DNA of 39,756 nucleotides, taken from positions 1-39,756 of the forward strand of contig JAADVB010000176.1 in NCBI GenBank assembly GCA_023334545.1, read 5' to 3'. Shown one piece after another: positions 9,572-18,670 of the stretch (within the stretch, counting starts at the first letter, position 1; each line of letters opens with the position of its first letter). The notes below the pieces were generated by a model. That model was given only the letters and a program-made list of their open reading frames with translations. It made no database searches and was not told the DNA's origin. The position numbers and the translations under genes were made by a program. This DNA is from Salisapilia sapeloensis. Taxonomy: Eukaryota; Oomycota; Peronosporomycetes; Peronosporales; Salisapiliaceae.

Positions 9572-12535
9572 ATGCCGGAGATTCATCGGCGACATCGTAC
9601 TGGGTCGTATAGTGACGAGGACGACCATGTGAATGTGGCACCGCCCACTATCCGTCCAGTCACGCATGGCATATTCCGATCCTGCTCTTCCTATAAGCAG
9701 TGTCTTGCAATCGTACAAGAACGCTTTCGTCAGCTACATTCCTGTCGAATAGGCCAAAGGATTCGATTACTATCTCTTATCTACGCCTACTTTGGGTTGC
9801 CGGTCTTTGGTCGTATACTCAATGTCGTTCGATACGGTCGTCGATTTACGCTGCGTACGATGCTCCAAGGCATCGTCGCTGGGTTCCTACAGGACGTAGC
9901 CATCTTTTGCCAAGCAGGCACACTTGTCGTGCTCACGAAACTGCTTATCCAGTATTCGTTCCAACCACACCGTCCTCATGCTTCACACCATCGAAATGAC
10001 GACTATCCTGCTAGTCTAGAGCATCAACTAGCAACCGTGTCGAGAGTACGCAAGCCATCTGCTGATTACCATAGCACGACGTCGTCCGATTCAACTGCAG
10101 AAGACACCGACTTTGAAACAGCAGAGCTCTTAGGCAGTCGATCATCCAATGTGGCTATTGCTCCCTTATCCTCTACCTCCACTCCAACTATCCAGTCCAT
10201 GTTTATGCATTCCATGGCAAAAGGTTGTCTCCATGCAGTCGCATGGATCCTTCTATTCGCCATTAGCCTCTTTTCTACTGTCTTTAGTGTAGCCGACTTT
10301 TGTTTGCTCGTGACGTTGCATCCAGGTGTCAATCGTGCTTTTGTCGAGATCTTTTTCAACCACATTGCACAGTTCACCGCGTCTCTCTTTGACGATGAAG
10401 TGCTTACACCGACCGTTGTGACGTTCTGGCTAGTCTACATCATCTTAATCCTAGTCTTGACACACGCGTACGTCCATCATACCATTCCTCTCCTACCAGA
10501 AATTCTTGGCTTGACATCCCACCGACTTGCTCGTCGATCATCATCAAACTGCTTAAATAAACGAAAGAATTCGTCTACACTCCCGCACATATCAACAGAC
10601 GAAGAGACTTTACCGCAAGAGATGTCCTTGTATGAAACGTACTGGTCAGGGGCACAGCAACGACGGTCGAGTCGACGCAGTACCTTTACACTACCTCCCT
10701 CCGCTATCTGTGCCGACTGCACCAAGTCCACAGTAGACCGATCATACCCTTCCGTATTCACTGCGCCAAAGCAGGTCGCTCGTGTCATCAGTCGTTGTGT
10801 TCTTGTGTCGTGTATACTGTCTGTAGGTGCTTTGCTTGTGTCCTTCGCAGCTTGGACATATGACTCCGACATGAAGCTCATGTCCAATGCTGTGTATATG
10901 CTGCAAGTAGAGCCTCTGTTTGCTCGAGACACTGGGCTAGAACTAGATACGATCAACTGCACTAGTGCCTCGACGACGCTACTATCGACGTTGAGTCGGA
11001 ATGAAAAGTACTCTGTAGATGCGTATGGTAATGATGACCGCTGTGCATTGTTATGGCGAAAGACGACGGATGTCAGTGGCGAAACATGGTTCGACCTGGA
11101 CTGGAAACAATCGTCTGAGCATGCATCAAATGACACGACGGACGCAGTGGAAGCGAAACCACCCAACATACTTGTTTTGAATATGGAATCCTGGAGATCG
11201 TTAGATGTTGGAGTGCTTGGTGGAGCATCTACCAAGGCGAGTACTGGTCAAAGCGCCACACCTCGCTTTGATGCATTGTCACAAGACGGTGTCCTCTACA
11301 CCAAACACTACACGCAATGTGTCCAGACGACACGAACGTTGCTAACCATGTTATTCGGGATGCTGCCTTCCTGTACCGAGACGACAGCTTTAAAGACGTA
11401 CGGAACGTCATTAAACGTCCAAGGTCTTCCTCACTTTTTAAAAGATAAAGGCTACTATAACTTGTTTTGGAGTGCTGTGGATTTACGATGGGAGTACTGG
11501 GACGAGTTTCTCCTTATGAACGGCTTCGATGCACTTGTTGGCGACACTCGTCTGCGAGAGATGCTGCATCAAAGTCGGAACTATGTCGATACGTCAGATG
11601 ACCATTTCTCCTGGGGTATACACGACCACTTGTCTTTTGAAATGCTGCTGCATACGATAGAAAGTGCTGCGAATACGTCTGACGCAGCGGATCGAGAGGA
11701 TGGATGGCAAAAGGAATTAGGACAGATGCAAGCGCCATACTTTATCGACATGTATACGATCACGAGTCATAATCCATGGGCCTTACCGGACTTTTACAAC
11801 CCACCAGACCTGTCAGCCTTGTACACTCGGTTTAATAAACGGTATATCGACGCCATGCGCTTTTCGGATGAGATGCTTGGAGACTTTATCGACGAGTTAC
11901 GTCGACGTGGATTGATGAAGAACACGATTGTGATTATCCAAGGTGACCACGGGTACGGTCGAATGGAACATGATACGAACCCTTCCATCGCCGACTCGGC
12001 AGTCTATGATGAGGCGACGCACGTACCGTTCTTAATACTAGCAGACGACTACTTGAAGGAGGAGGAGAAAGGGATGCGAGTGGATCAACTGTCGATGCAG
12101 TCAGATTTGATGCTGACGATCGCAGACATCGTCGGTGTATCTCCTGACGATCCATTGTGGCAACATGGAGTCGGTCATTCGATGAAACGAAAGGAGCAAG
12201 GTCGGAACGTCGTCTTATGTAACCCTTTCAACGGTATGACCCAAGGCGTTCGGACGGAAGATCAGAAGTACACTTTCTTCGATGACAAGTCATATAAAGT
12301 CTTTCAAATGGACTCGGATCCGTTGGAAAAGAGTCCTGTTGAAGCTGGGTTTGACGTTGATGCGATGCAAGATGATACGAAAGCCATGCACGACTTTGCC
12401 CAGGAGCAAGTACAGCTACACCAGTTTCTCTACACATCGAACAAATTCGTTGCCGAGTACCCGCTAGCAGGAAAGAGTGTACCTCCTAGCACGAACCGGT
12501 CGGATGATGTGTCGAGGCTACGGAAACACCAGTAG
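9572..12535 (+). CDS. LtaS/sulfatase-superfamily membrane enzyme
   Basis: One exon encodes 987 residues. Hydrophobic segments lie near residues 65-83, 95-128, 219-249, 283-308 and 404-428, with Ser/Arg-rich loops between them. The C-terminal half is an alkaline-phosphatase-fold domain. It shows an NMESW metal-site motif (Glu539), a CVQTTRTLLT segment with the candidate nucleophile Thr (586, 587 or 589), a WGIHDH motif near 681, ITSHNPW (His733) and GDHGYG (Asp792-His793). These match in order the metal and nucleophile sites of bacterial lipoteichoic acid synthase and phosphoglycerol transferases. That group moves polar head groups from phospholipids to acceptors outside the cytoplasm. A membrane-bound phosphotransferase or phosphatase is inferred; its substrate in an oomycete is unknown. 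The base composition looks like that of its neighbours, so any horizontal gain is not recent. Confidence 0.9.
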   Translation: MPEIHRRHRTGSYSDEDDHVNVAPPTIRPVTHGIFRSCSSYKQCLAIVQERFRQLHSCRIGQRIRLLSLIYAYFGLPVFGRILNVVRYGRRFTLRTMLQGIVAGFLQDVAIFCQAGTLVVLTKLLIQYSFQPHRPHASHHRNDDYPASLEHQLATVSRVRKPSADYHSTTSSDSTAEDTDFETAELLGSRSSNVAIAPLSSTSTPTIQSMFMHSMAKGCLHAVAWILLFAISLFSTVFSVADFCLLVTLHPGVNRAFVEIFFNHIAQFTASLFDDEVLTPTVVTFWLVYIILILVLTHAYVHHTIPLLPEILGLTSHRLARRSSSNCLNKRKNSSTLPHISTDEETLPQEMSLYETYWSGAQQRRSSRRSTFTLPPSAICADCTKSTVDRSYPSVFTAPKQVARVISRCVLVSCILSVGALLVSFAAWTYDSDMKLMSNAVYMLQVEPLFARDTGLELDTINCTSASTTLLSTLSRNEKYSVDAYGNDDRCALLWRKTTDVSGETWFDLDWKQSSEHASNDTTDAVEAKPPNILVLNMESWRSLDVGVLGGASTKASTGQSATPRFDALSQDGVLYTKHYTQCVQTTRTLLTMLFGMLPSCTETTALKTYGTSLNVQGLPHFLKDKGYYNLFWSAVDLRWEYWDEFLLMNGFDALVGDTRLREMLHQSRNYVDTSDDHFSWGIHDHLSFEMLLHTIESAANTSDAADREDGWQKELGQMQAPYFIDMYTITSHNPWALPDFYNPPDLSALYTRFNKRYIDAMRFSDEMLGDFIDELRRRGLMKNTIVIIQGDHGYGRMEHDTNPSIADSAVYDEATHVPFLILADDYLKEEEKGMRVDQLSMQSDLMLTIADIVGVSPDDPLWQHGVGHSMKRKEQGRNVVLCNPFNGMTQGVRTEDQKYTFFDDKSYKVFQMDSDPLEKSPVEAGFDVDAMQDDTKAMHDFAQEQVQLHQFLYTSNKFVAEYPLAGKSVPPSTNRSDDVSRLRKHQ

Positions 12536-12587
12536 AGGTACGAGTGAAAGGAGAAGCGTCCGGTCGTACGGGAAAAAGTTGATTTTG

Positions 12588-12593
12588 AATAAA
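12588..12593 (+). terminator. Candidate poly(A) signal AATAAA
   Basis: A canonical AATAAA lies 53 bp after the stop codon of the LtaS-like gene, a plausible distance for 3' end formation. It rests on the motif alone. Confidence 0.4.
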
Positions 12594-12787
12594 TACTTTA
12601 CAATGGCTGGTCGGTCATGATACCATGGCATGGTCGACGAGCTTTTTGTCTATCGAGAACGACGAAGGAGGTGGCGTGTACTTTTTAATTGGAGACTGTG
12701 GCGGATCCCTTGGAGGTGAAAAAGCCCTTCTGGTCTCGTCCGTTCCGATCAAAGCTCCCATCTACTAGATCGAGTTGGTATTACCTT

Positions 12788-13215
12788 TCAAGCACGCAAT
12801 AGAGAAAATATACATGACGCGTATGGTCCGATGGTCGGCATCCCATGCGTACTATGCGATCGACTGTGTCGACGCAATGGGGTCGACATGTCCGATTCGG
12901 TCGAGTCCTACCATTTGCTTCCGTTACACTTGCAAATACATGGAAATAGATACCAAAGTCTCGTACTCGTCCGCTTTCATGAAGTTCCTCTGGGATCGGT
13001 GATAGCATAAATGGTCTCAAGGAAGGCCAATTGAAGCCACTGGAGCTATCTTCGCTCACGTTCTTCTCACCAACACCGTAGCGCAGCCATCGGGCTTGTG
13101 AAAGTTGCACCGACCTTCGGTACTGAATATAACGATAGAGCCACACGATTAGTAGCATGACAAAGGAGATGCCGAGTAGCAGCATGCCGCCTGCGACCAG
13201 CGTCAGTTCCACCAT
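12788..13215 (-). CDS. Small single-pass membrane protein, two exons
   Basis: ATG 13215 starts a product with a strong hydrophobic segment at residues about 3-27 (VAGGMLLLGISFVMLLIVWLY), followed by a basic RYIQYRR stop-transfer. This suggests a signal anchor with a cytosolic tail. Unspliced, the frame runs to 12781 and gives 144 residues. Removing a 59-bp segment (12966-12908, GTACGA...GGTAG) gives 122 residues ending at TGA 12790-12788, with a Ser/Arg-rich tail (SDMSTPLRRHSRSHS). The segment's GTACGA donor is the same as one used in the WDR60 gene, so I favour the spliced form. No family is recognised. Confidence 0.5.
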
Positions 13216-13606
13216 TTGTAAGGATGCAATGAAGGTCGGTCTGAAGTCGAGTGCGGAAGGGAACGGCTGACGGCGGGATTAGTAGCACAATAGAAACAGC
13301 TTGGAGGATACTCTGGTCGCCTCGAGGCAGTTGGATCGGTTTCGCGTGGGGAATATTCGACCGATTGTTCACTGGGTAAAATCGAATACGAGTGAAAATG
13401 ATTGGTAGAAATTAAAAAGAGTCTAGCTCTCTCTAGATGCATCGAAAGCTCAGGGAGCGTCGCGCGTTGTCTATGTTTCCAATGAGCTTGTTTAGAAGAG
13501 GTAAAGTTCTGGTCTGCACCGGAAGAAGAAAGCACGCAATGTATATGAAAACACGAACATGTCAGCAGGATTTCATGATCAAAAGACCTGAGTAGATTTC
13601 CTCCTA
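13216..13606. other. Intergenic, divergent region
   Basis: About 390 bp separate the small membrane protein (minus) from the Inr/FPR promoter (plus). Apart from low-scoring short open frames I see nothing in it. The promoter of the membrane protein should lie at its left end. Confidence 0.45.
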
Positions 13607-13629
13607 CTCATTCCTACTGCATTTTCTAT
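13607..13629 (+). promoter_or_regulatory. Oomycete Inr + FPR core promoter
   Basis: CTCATTCC (13607-13614) matches the oomycete initiator consensus YTCABTYY exactly. GCATTTTCTAT follows five bases later and fits the flanking promoter element CAWTTTNYY apart from the last base. This paired arrangement is known from Phytophthora promoters. It predicts transcription to the right from about 13610, 65 bp before ATG 13675. Confidence 0.6.
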
Positions 13630-13674
13630 AGAAGCATCGTCCGGATACCTTTGTATCAAAGTTTTCTACAGCAG

Positions 13675-14031
13675 ATGGGCGAGCGTTTGCGGCATCTACA
13701 AAACATTGATGTCACAAGCAGCGCAATTATAATCCAAACTACTACGATGTACCTTCAACGTCAAGATGACAAGCTTCTTCCGATCCTGAAGCACATTGCA
13801 AGCTTCAGTCCTGTGCAAGTCAAAAATAGATGCAACACGTCAGTGAATAATGTGGTATCATACTGGTGCAATTCTGGTACACTTCCGTCTCCGAAACGAC
13901 GCGACGATGCTGCCTCGTACCATACTTTAGTCAAGTCAACAAAAAAGAACTTCTTTTCGATACTAAAACCAAGTAAATCCAGAAGAATGACAAGCATCCA
14001 ACATTCTTCCTCGGACACTTATTCCAATTAA
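13675..14031 (+). CDS. Hypothetical 118-aa basic protein
   Basis: ATG 13675 opens a 118-codon frame (start MGERLRHLQNIDVTSS) that ends just before the zinc-finger gene. The predicted protein is basic and Ser/Thr-rich (SKSRRMTSIQHSSS near the end). It has no signal peptide, membrane segment or recognised domain. The main support is the Inr/FPR promoter 60 bp upstream. The alternative is that the promoter belongs to the zinc-finger gene at 14063 and this stretch is a long leader. Confidence 0.4.
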   Translation: MGERLRHLQNIDVTSSAIIIQTTTMYLQRQDDKLLPILKHIASFSPVQVKNRCNTSVNNVVSYWCNSGTLPSPKRRDDAASYHTLVKSTKKNFFSILKPSKSRRMTSIQHSSSDTYSN

Positions 14032-14062
14032 GTCACTTCTCGATTGTACTCATACCCCCAAG

Positions 14063-14966
14063 ATGGATATTGGAGCTCACTGCGCTGTTGGTCAATGCCA
14101 CCAACAGGACTTTCTGCCATTCACATGCGACTGTTGTGGCAGTGTCTTTTGCCTCGAGCATCGGAGCTACGAAGCACACGAATGCCCGAACGCTGGAGTC
14201 AAAGATAGACGTGTCTTGCACTGTCCTCTATGCCAGCAATCGGTGCCATGGACATCGGACCAGGATGCCAACGAGGTTTGGGATGCACACGTACGTAGTG
14301 GAAACTGTGAGTCCAAGGCTACGACTGGTAGAACGACACAAGGCACCAAAAAACCCAAAAAAGCACGCTGTGCTGCAGACAAATGTCGAGAGATTCTCGT
14401 TACAGCGAATAAATATCACTGTCCCAAGTGCAGTAAAGACGTATGTCTTCGCCATCGCTTCGAGACGGACCATGCATGTGTTCCGACGTCGAGGAATGCA
14501 CCAGGACGACGTGGAGGCGGAAATAATCCAGTTGCTGCCGCAGCACAAGCGAGGATGGCAGCCAATAAAGCGTACAACGGAGCCAAGTCCACCGTCACAT
14601 CGTTCATGCAGACAGCCAGAGTGCGTGGATAATCACTTGATAGAGCAACCGAATAGAATTCAGCTTGAAACTTATACATCGTTATGATACATTTCTATGT
14701 AGGAAGCATCTACTTCTGTGGAAGGCAATGAGGTATGTCCCATATGCAGCCAACGGTTTAAGGACGTGGGTGCGCTCGTCGAACACGCCAGTTCAGCCCA
14801 TCCTGATGGAAGCAGCAATCGACCGGCAAATGCGACTGAAACGTGTCCTCAATGCCGACAGTCGTTTGCAGACGTCGCGACGCTTATCTCGCATGTCGAA
14901 AGTGCCCATTCATCGACCTCACGACGTGCTTCTACGAGTCGAGATGATAGCTGTAGCGTCATGTAA
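14063..14966 (+). CDS. AN1/C2H2 zinc-finger protein with C-terminal CaaX box
   Basis: Exon 1 (14063-14620) and exon 2 (14703-14966) are joined by removing an 82-bp intron (GTGCGT...ATGTAG); the result is one 273-residue frame. Without splicing, exon 1 reads only three more codons to a stop. Two AN1 zinc fingers lie at about residues 7-43 (CDCCGSVFCLEH) and 107-145 (CPKCSKDVCLRH). Two C2H2 fingers follow at about 194-215 and 228-249 (CPICSQRF...HASSAH and CPQCRQSF...HVESAH). The protein ends in CSVM, a farnesylation-type CaaX motif. AN1 plus C2H2 occurs in plant stress-associated proteins such as SAP11/SAP16. Human ZFAND2B has AN1 fingers and a prenylated tail that ties it to the ER, where it acts with p97 and the proteasome. 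A membrane-linked protein quality-control role is inferred. Confidence 0.9.
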
Positions 14967-15033
14967 ATAGTGGAAATGCAAAACGCTTCAAGCAAAAGTG
15001 CTGATATAAATTGTACGAACGATGTAAACTTCT

Positions 15034-18000
15034 CTAGCTTCCAGATGCCTTCAACAGCGCAGATACATGGGAAGCACACGACCTTGCAAGAGAGCCGTAG
15101 GTTAGCAACTCATTGTCCAATTCACGATTGTGTAGCTGAGCTGCGTGGTGAAAGTTGGACGTCCGAGGCCATCGCTTGGCGTTGACAGGTTTCGGTCGCT
15201 GGGCCTTATCCGGCTCGATGTTATAACCTCCTTCCAATACCGATACCACTCGTCCTTCGCAGCAACTACAGATGTATAATTAATATATAAACAGATCCGA
15301 TAGTATACATGAGACGCACTCATCTGCGACTTGTGTCAGTTCATCGGTCACCCATCCATAGTCGTCTTCGCTCAAGTAGTAGTAGAAGTCATCTGCATGT
15401 CCATCGAACCCAGCCGAGAGGAACACGAGATCTGGGTTGAACTCACGCAGTGCAGGCAATAGTTTCTCCGAGATGACCTTTCGAAATTCATTCGACGCTC
15501 GTTGCATCAACTCTCGCTTGGCTCGACTCGATAACTTGAGTCGTTCTTCGAGAAACTCTGGTCCAAGTACATTCAAAGGCAAATTCAAAATGTTCTTCCG
15601 ATCCCGTAGCTCTGGTGTACACCCGTGTGGACCTTTACCTGATCCAGGATAAAACTCTTCATCGTCAAACAAGTGTATGGATGCAAAGAAGACGTTTTCA
15701 AGATCATTTTCGTCTCGCCACGGACGATAGCTATCAAACTCAACAGGTGCCCAACTCGGTGGTAGCGGGTACTTTTGTCGATGAGGGATCAAGTTGCGTA
15801 CACATTCTTCCGTGCCATTGCCATGGTGAATGTCAAAATCGACAATAGCAATCTTCTGGATCGTTGTCGTCTTCTTCCGGTCGTCACCATTCGCATGACT
15901 CAGCGAACGTACGGGAGCATACGTCGCACCATGTTGGTAGTAGTACAAAGCATACGCAGCACCAATGCATACGTTATTAAGGAGGCAAAAGCCACATGTA
16001 CACATGTCTGGACGAGACTCGAGTCCGTCGTGTAGAACGCTACCATTTGGACCTGCGTGATGACCAGGCGGTCGGACCACAACAAATGCATTCCTTGTTT
16101 CTTGACGCAGCACCTTGTCGACTGCATAGCAGACGGATCCAGCCGCTAGTTTCGCTGCTTCATAGCTACTTTGACTAATGGGCGAGTCACTATCAAAGCT
16201 GCCACCTGACGGGAGCTCTTGCTCTTCATTGCAGACTTTTGCATGCTCCGTCGACATCCAGTCCTTTACCTTCAGTGGCTTGGTCATGCTATCATGCAAA
16301 GGTCCGACAAGTCGATTCACGTCCTGCTTTTGTAAGTTCTGACATGCCTTATCCAAGTGACGAATGTACTCTGGCGTATGAACACGTAGCAAGTCTGTGA
16401 TTTTAGCTGGCTTGAGTTCGTCCAGATTTGCCCATGTAAGGTTCTTAAACCGGTCTTTAAGGAGCACACCATCCGGTCCACATAAGACATGCAGTCGACG
16501 ACGATTCTCCTGATGATTGTCCGTGTGATGGTCCAGACACGTGGGCTGGTACACGAGCAACGTCCCTGATGGTTCATTTTCGAACTTCTTGAGAAACTGC
16601 TGATAGTCTCGTCGTCGAGGTACTTTATTTCGAGTCTTGGTATTGTCCTGCTTTCGAGTCGACGGAGGTGAATAAGCTGACGACTCAGTCGACGACGAGG
16701 AAGGTGAGTTGTCCATGACCTCGACTTGGCGCTGTGGCGGAGGAGAGAAAACTTTTTCCTGTGTCATTCGATTCAATGGGGTTCCACAACGGTCGGATAG
16801 AGGGATAGCGCCTACTAACGCACGCTTTGTATGTGCCGTCGGGACGGATACTTTCAACTCGTCTTCATCTTCACTTTCACTCCCTAAGATAGCAGAGATA
16901 CGTAGTCTATCTGGTGTCCTGTTAATCGTTCCGGAGGAAAGTGTCCGACTGGTATTAGTCGACGCTGCTTTATCAGGTGTATTGGTGGTAAAGGACGATG
17001 GCGCTGACACTGGCGCGGAACGTTTCGGCATTTTTCTCGATGGGATACTTGAAGCTAAAGAAGACTGCATCACTTGGTCATTGACATTCGCTTCAGACTT
17101 GATAGCACAGTTTCTCTGATGTATATGTGGTCTAGCAGTCTTCTCATTCTTTATCGGTGGACTGACATTCGCCTTTTTGTCTTTTGCCGTACTACTACTC
17201 TGTTTTTTGCCAGTATAGTCTGTAAAGTGCTTGCTAACTTCACGCATGCGGTTCTGGCACTGCATGGCAGCCATCTGAATGTCCTTTTGGGCCTGTGATA
17301 GCGTAGAATACTCTTTTTCTCGATTTATCACACTCTCCAAAGTAGTTGGCACTTGGCGACTTGATCGAGAGGGCACTGGTTGAGGACTACTTGCTTGTAC
17401 AGGTGATTTATGCTCGTCGTTCTTACTATGGTTGACTGCTTTTGAAGTTATACTTCGATGCACTGGCTGCTTTGTACCATCGACAGAGTCCTTGATGCGT
17501 CGAGTTGGTTCTTTGCTTCGATGATCTAAACTATTGTTTTCCAATGCATTATCAGCTTTCCGCTTCCCTTTCCGAGACTTTGCGTTTCGGATCGTCACGG
17601 ACAGATCCGATGGATTGGCGACCGCATGTCTCTTGCCCTCAGAGTGACGTTGCTGACCATCACTCTTCGAAGTAGACAATCCAGCTACGCGCAAAGACGG
17701 CTTTGGAGCAGAACTAGACTGCATCGAAGTACTCGAATGATACGTGTGTACGACCGGGCGATTGGCAGTAGTCGTCGATGCTTGAGATTTGGACACCATG
17801 CCGTGTGTCGAATGATAGTCTAGACGATTTAGAAACGAGTTTGATCCATTCGATCGATCACCAGTAGCTCGTAAAGGAGATGTTAATGGCGCAGGTGGAC
17901 TTGAAATTGGCGTTCGGAAGGATAAACTGGGAGGTACTGCATTTGTCTGCTGAGACGAATCCATCCGAGATGGAGGAGATAGTGGTGAAGATAAATCCGA

Positions 18001-18120
18001 CTCGATCGATGCTGTTCTCGGTCGAGCGACCTGTGATCTCGGATGGCTCGATGCTTTTGAACTCGATCTGCTGCTACCATGTGGTGACGAGCTTGAGCTC
18101 GTGGACGGTTGTCGCCACAT
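15034..18120 (-). CDS. Class II-like histone deacetylase with long N-terminal extension
   Basis: Exon 1 is 18120-15320 and exon 2 is 15265-15034, separated by a 54-bp intron (GTGCGT...CTGTAG); the product is 1010 residues. Read straight through, exon 1 stops before the last catalytic motif. Splicing restores VADDCCEGRVVSVLEGGYN. The deacetylase domain spans about 515-1005, with RPPGHHAG near 687, DFDIHHGNGTEE near 763 (zinc ligands), SAGFDGHADD near 903 and EGGYN (catalytic Tyr) near 946. It removes acetyl groups from lysines on histones or other proteins. The first ~500 residues are Ser/Pro/Lys-rich and probably disordered, with basic stretches that could be nuclear signals. The gene converges on the zinc-finger gene with only 67 bp between stop codons. 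Confidence 0.95.
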
Positions 18121-18670
18121 TATTCTTCAGCCTAGCTTAACTTCGTGATCAGCGAGGTCGAATGTTTTTGACTCGGAATTTCGATACGAGCGATTGCGTG
18201 AACGCATCACTGAAGCGATCAGCGTGATTATGTAAGCGAATGGAGAACCAGATATCAGGCCAGTCGAGACATACTTAGTGCAAGTCGAAAGAAGCCGGTG
18301 CATGTATTTAAAGTATAGCACGGCTATATCTAGACACTTGCAATGAAGAAGAGCCTAAAAGGTTCATGGAATTGGTAGTTTTCACAACTTTATTCACATG
18401 CAATCATTTCTGGAGCTCCAAATTTGTATTACAATTCTAAAAAGTCTGTAAAAATACGTCTGAGAGATCATCTAAATAGACGTCCTTCGCTACTTCCTTC
18501 TTGGATCGAATAAAAGAAGGCTACTTTCATGGGATAAACTTCTATCAACAGGATAAAATGCGCATTACTTTTTGACCAACTACACCATATCTATGGATCT
18601 GTACCATGCTGGTACCAATCATTTTGGCGCGAAACACAGTAAAATACTCCTCTCCTCCGTCATTCGAATC
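18121..18670. other. Divergent intergenic region
   Basis: About 550 bp separate the HDAC start (minus) from ATG 18671 (plus) and must hold both promoters. A six-codon ORF (ATG 18557) and an in-frame ATG at 18593 lie upstream of the chosen start. I see no repeat or RNA gene. Confidence 0.5.

Noticed and set aside
10477-11235. Antisense 252-codon frame inside the LtaS-like gene
   Set aside because: Its composition follows the sense-strand protein, it has no domain, and the sense frame carries an intact enzyme.
13675-14031. RLRHLQ near the start of the orphan ORF as an RXLR effector motif
   Set aside because: There is no signal peptide before it and no dEER motif after it.
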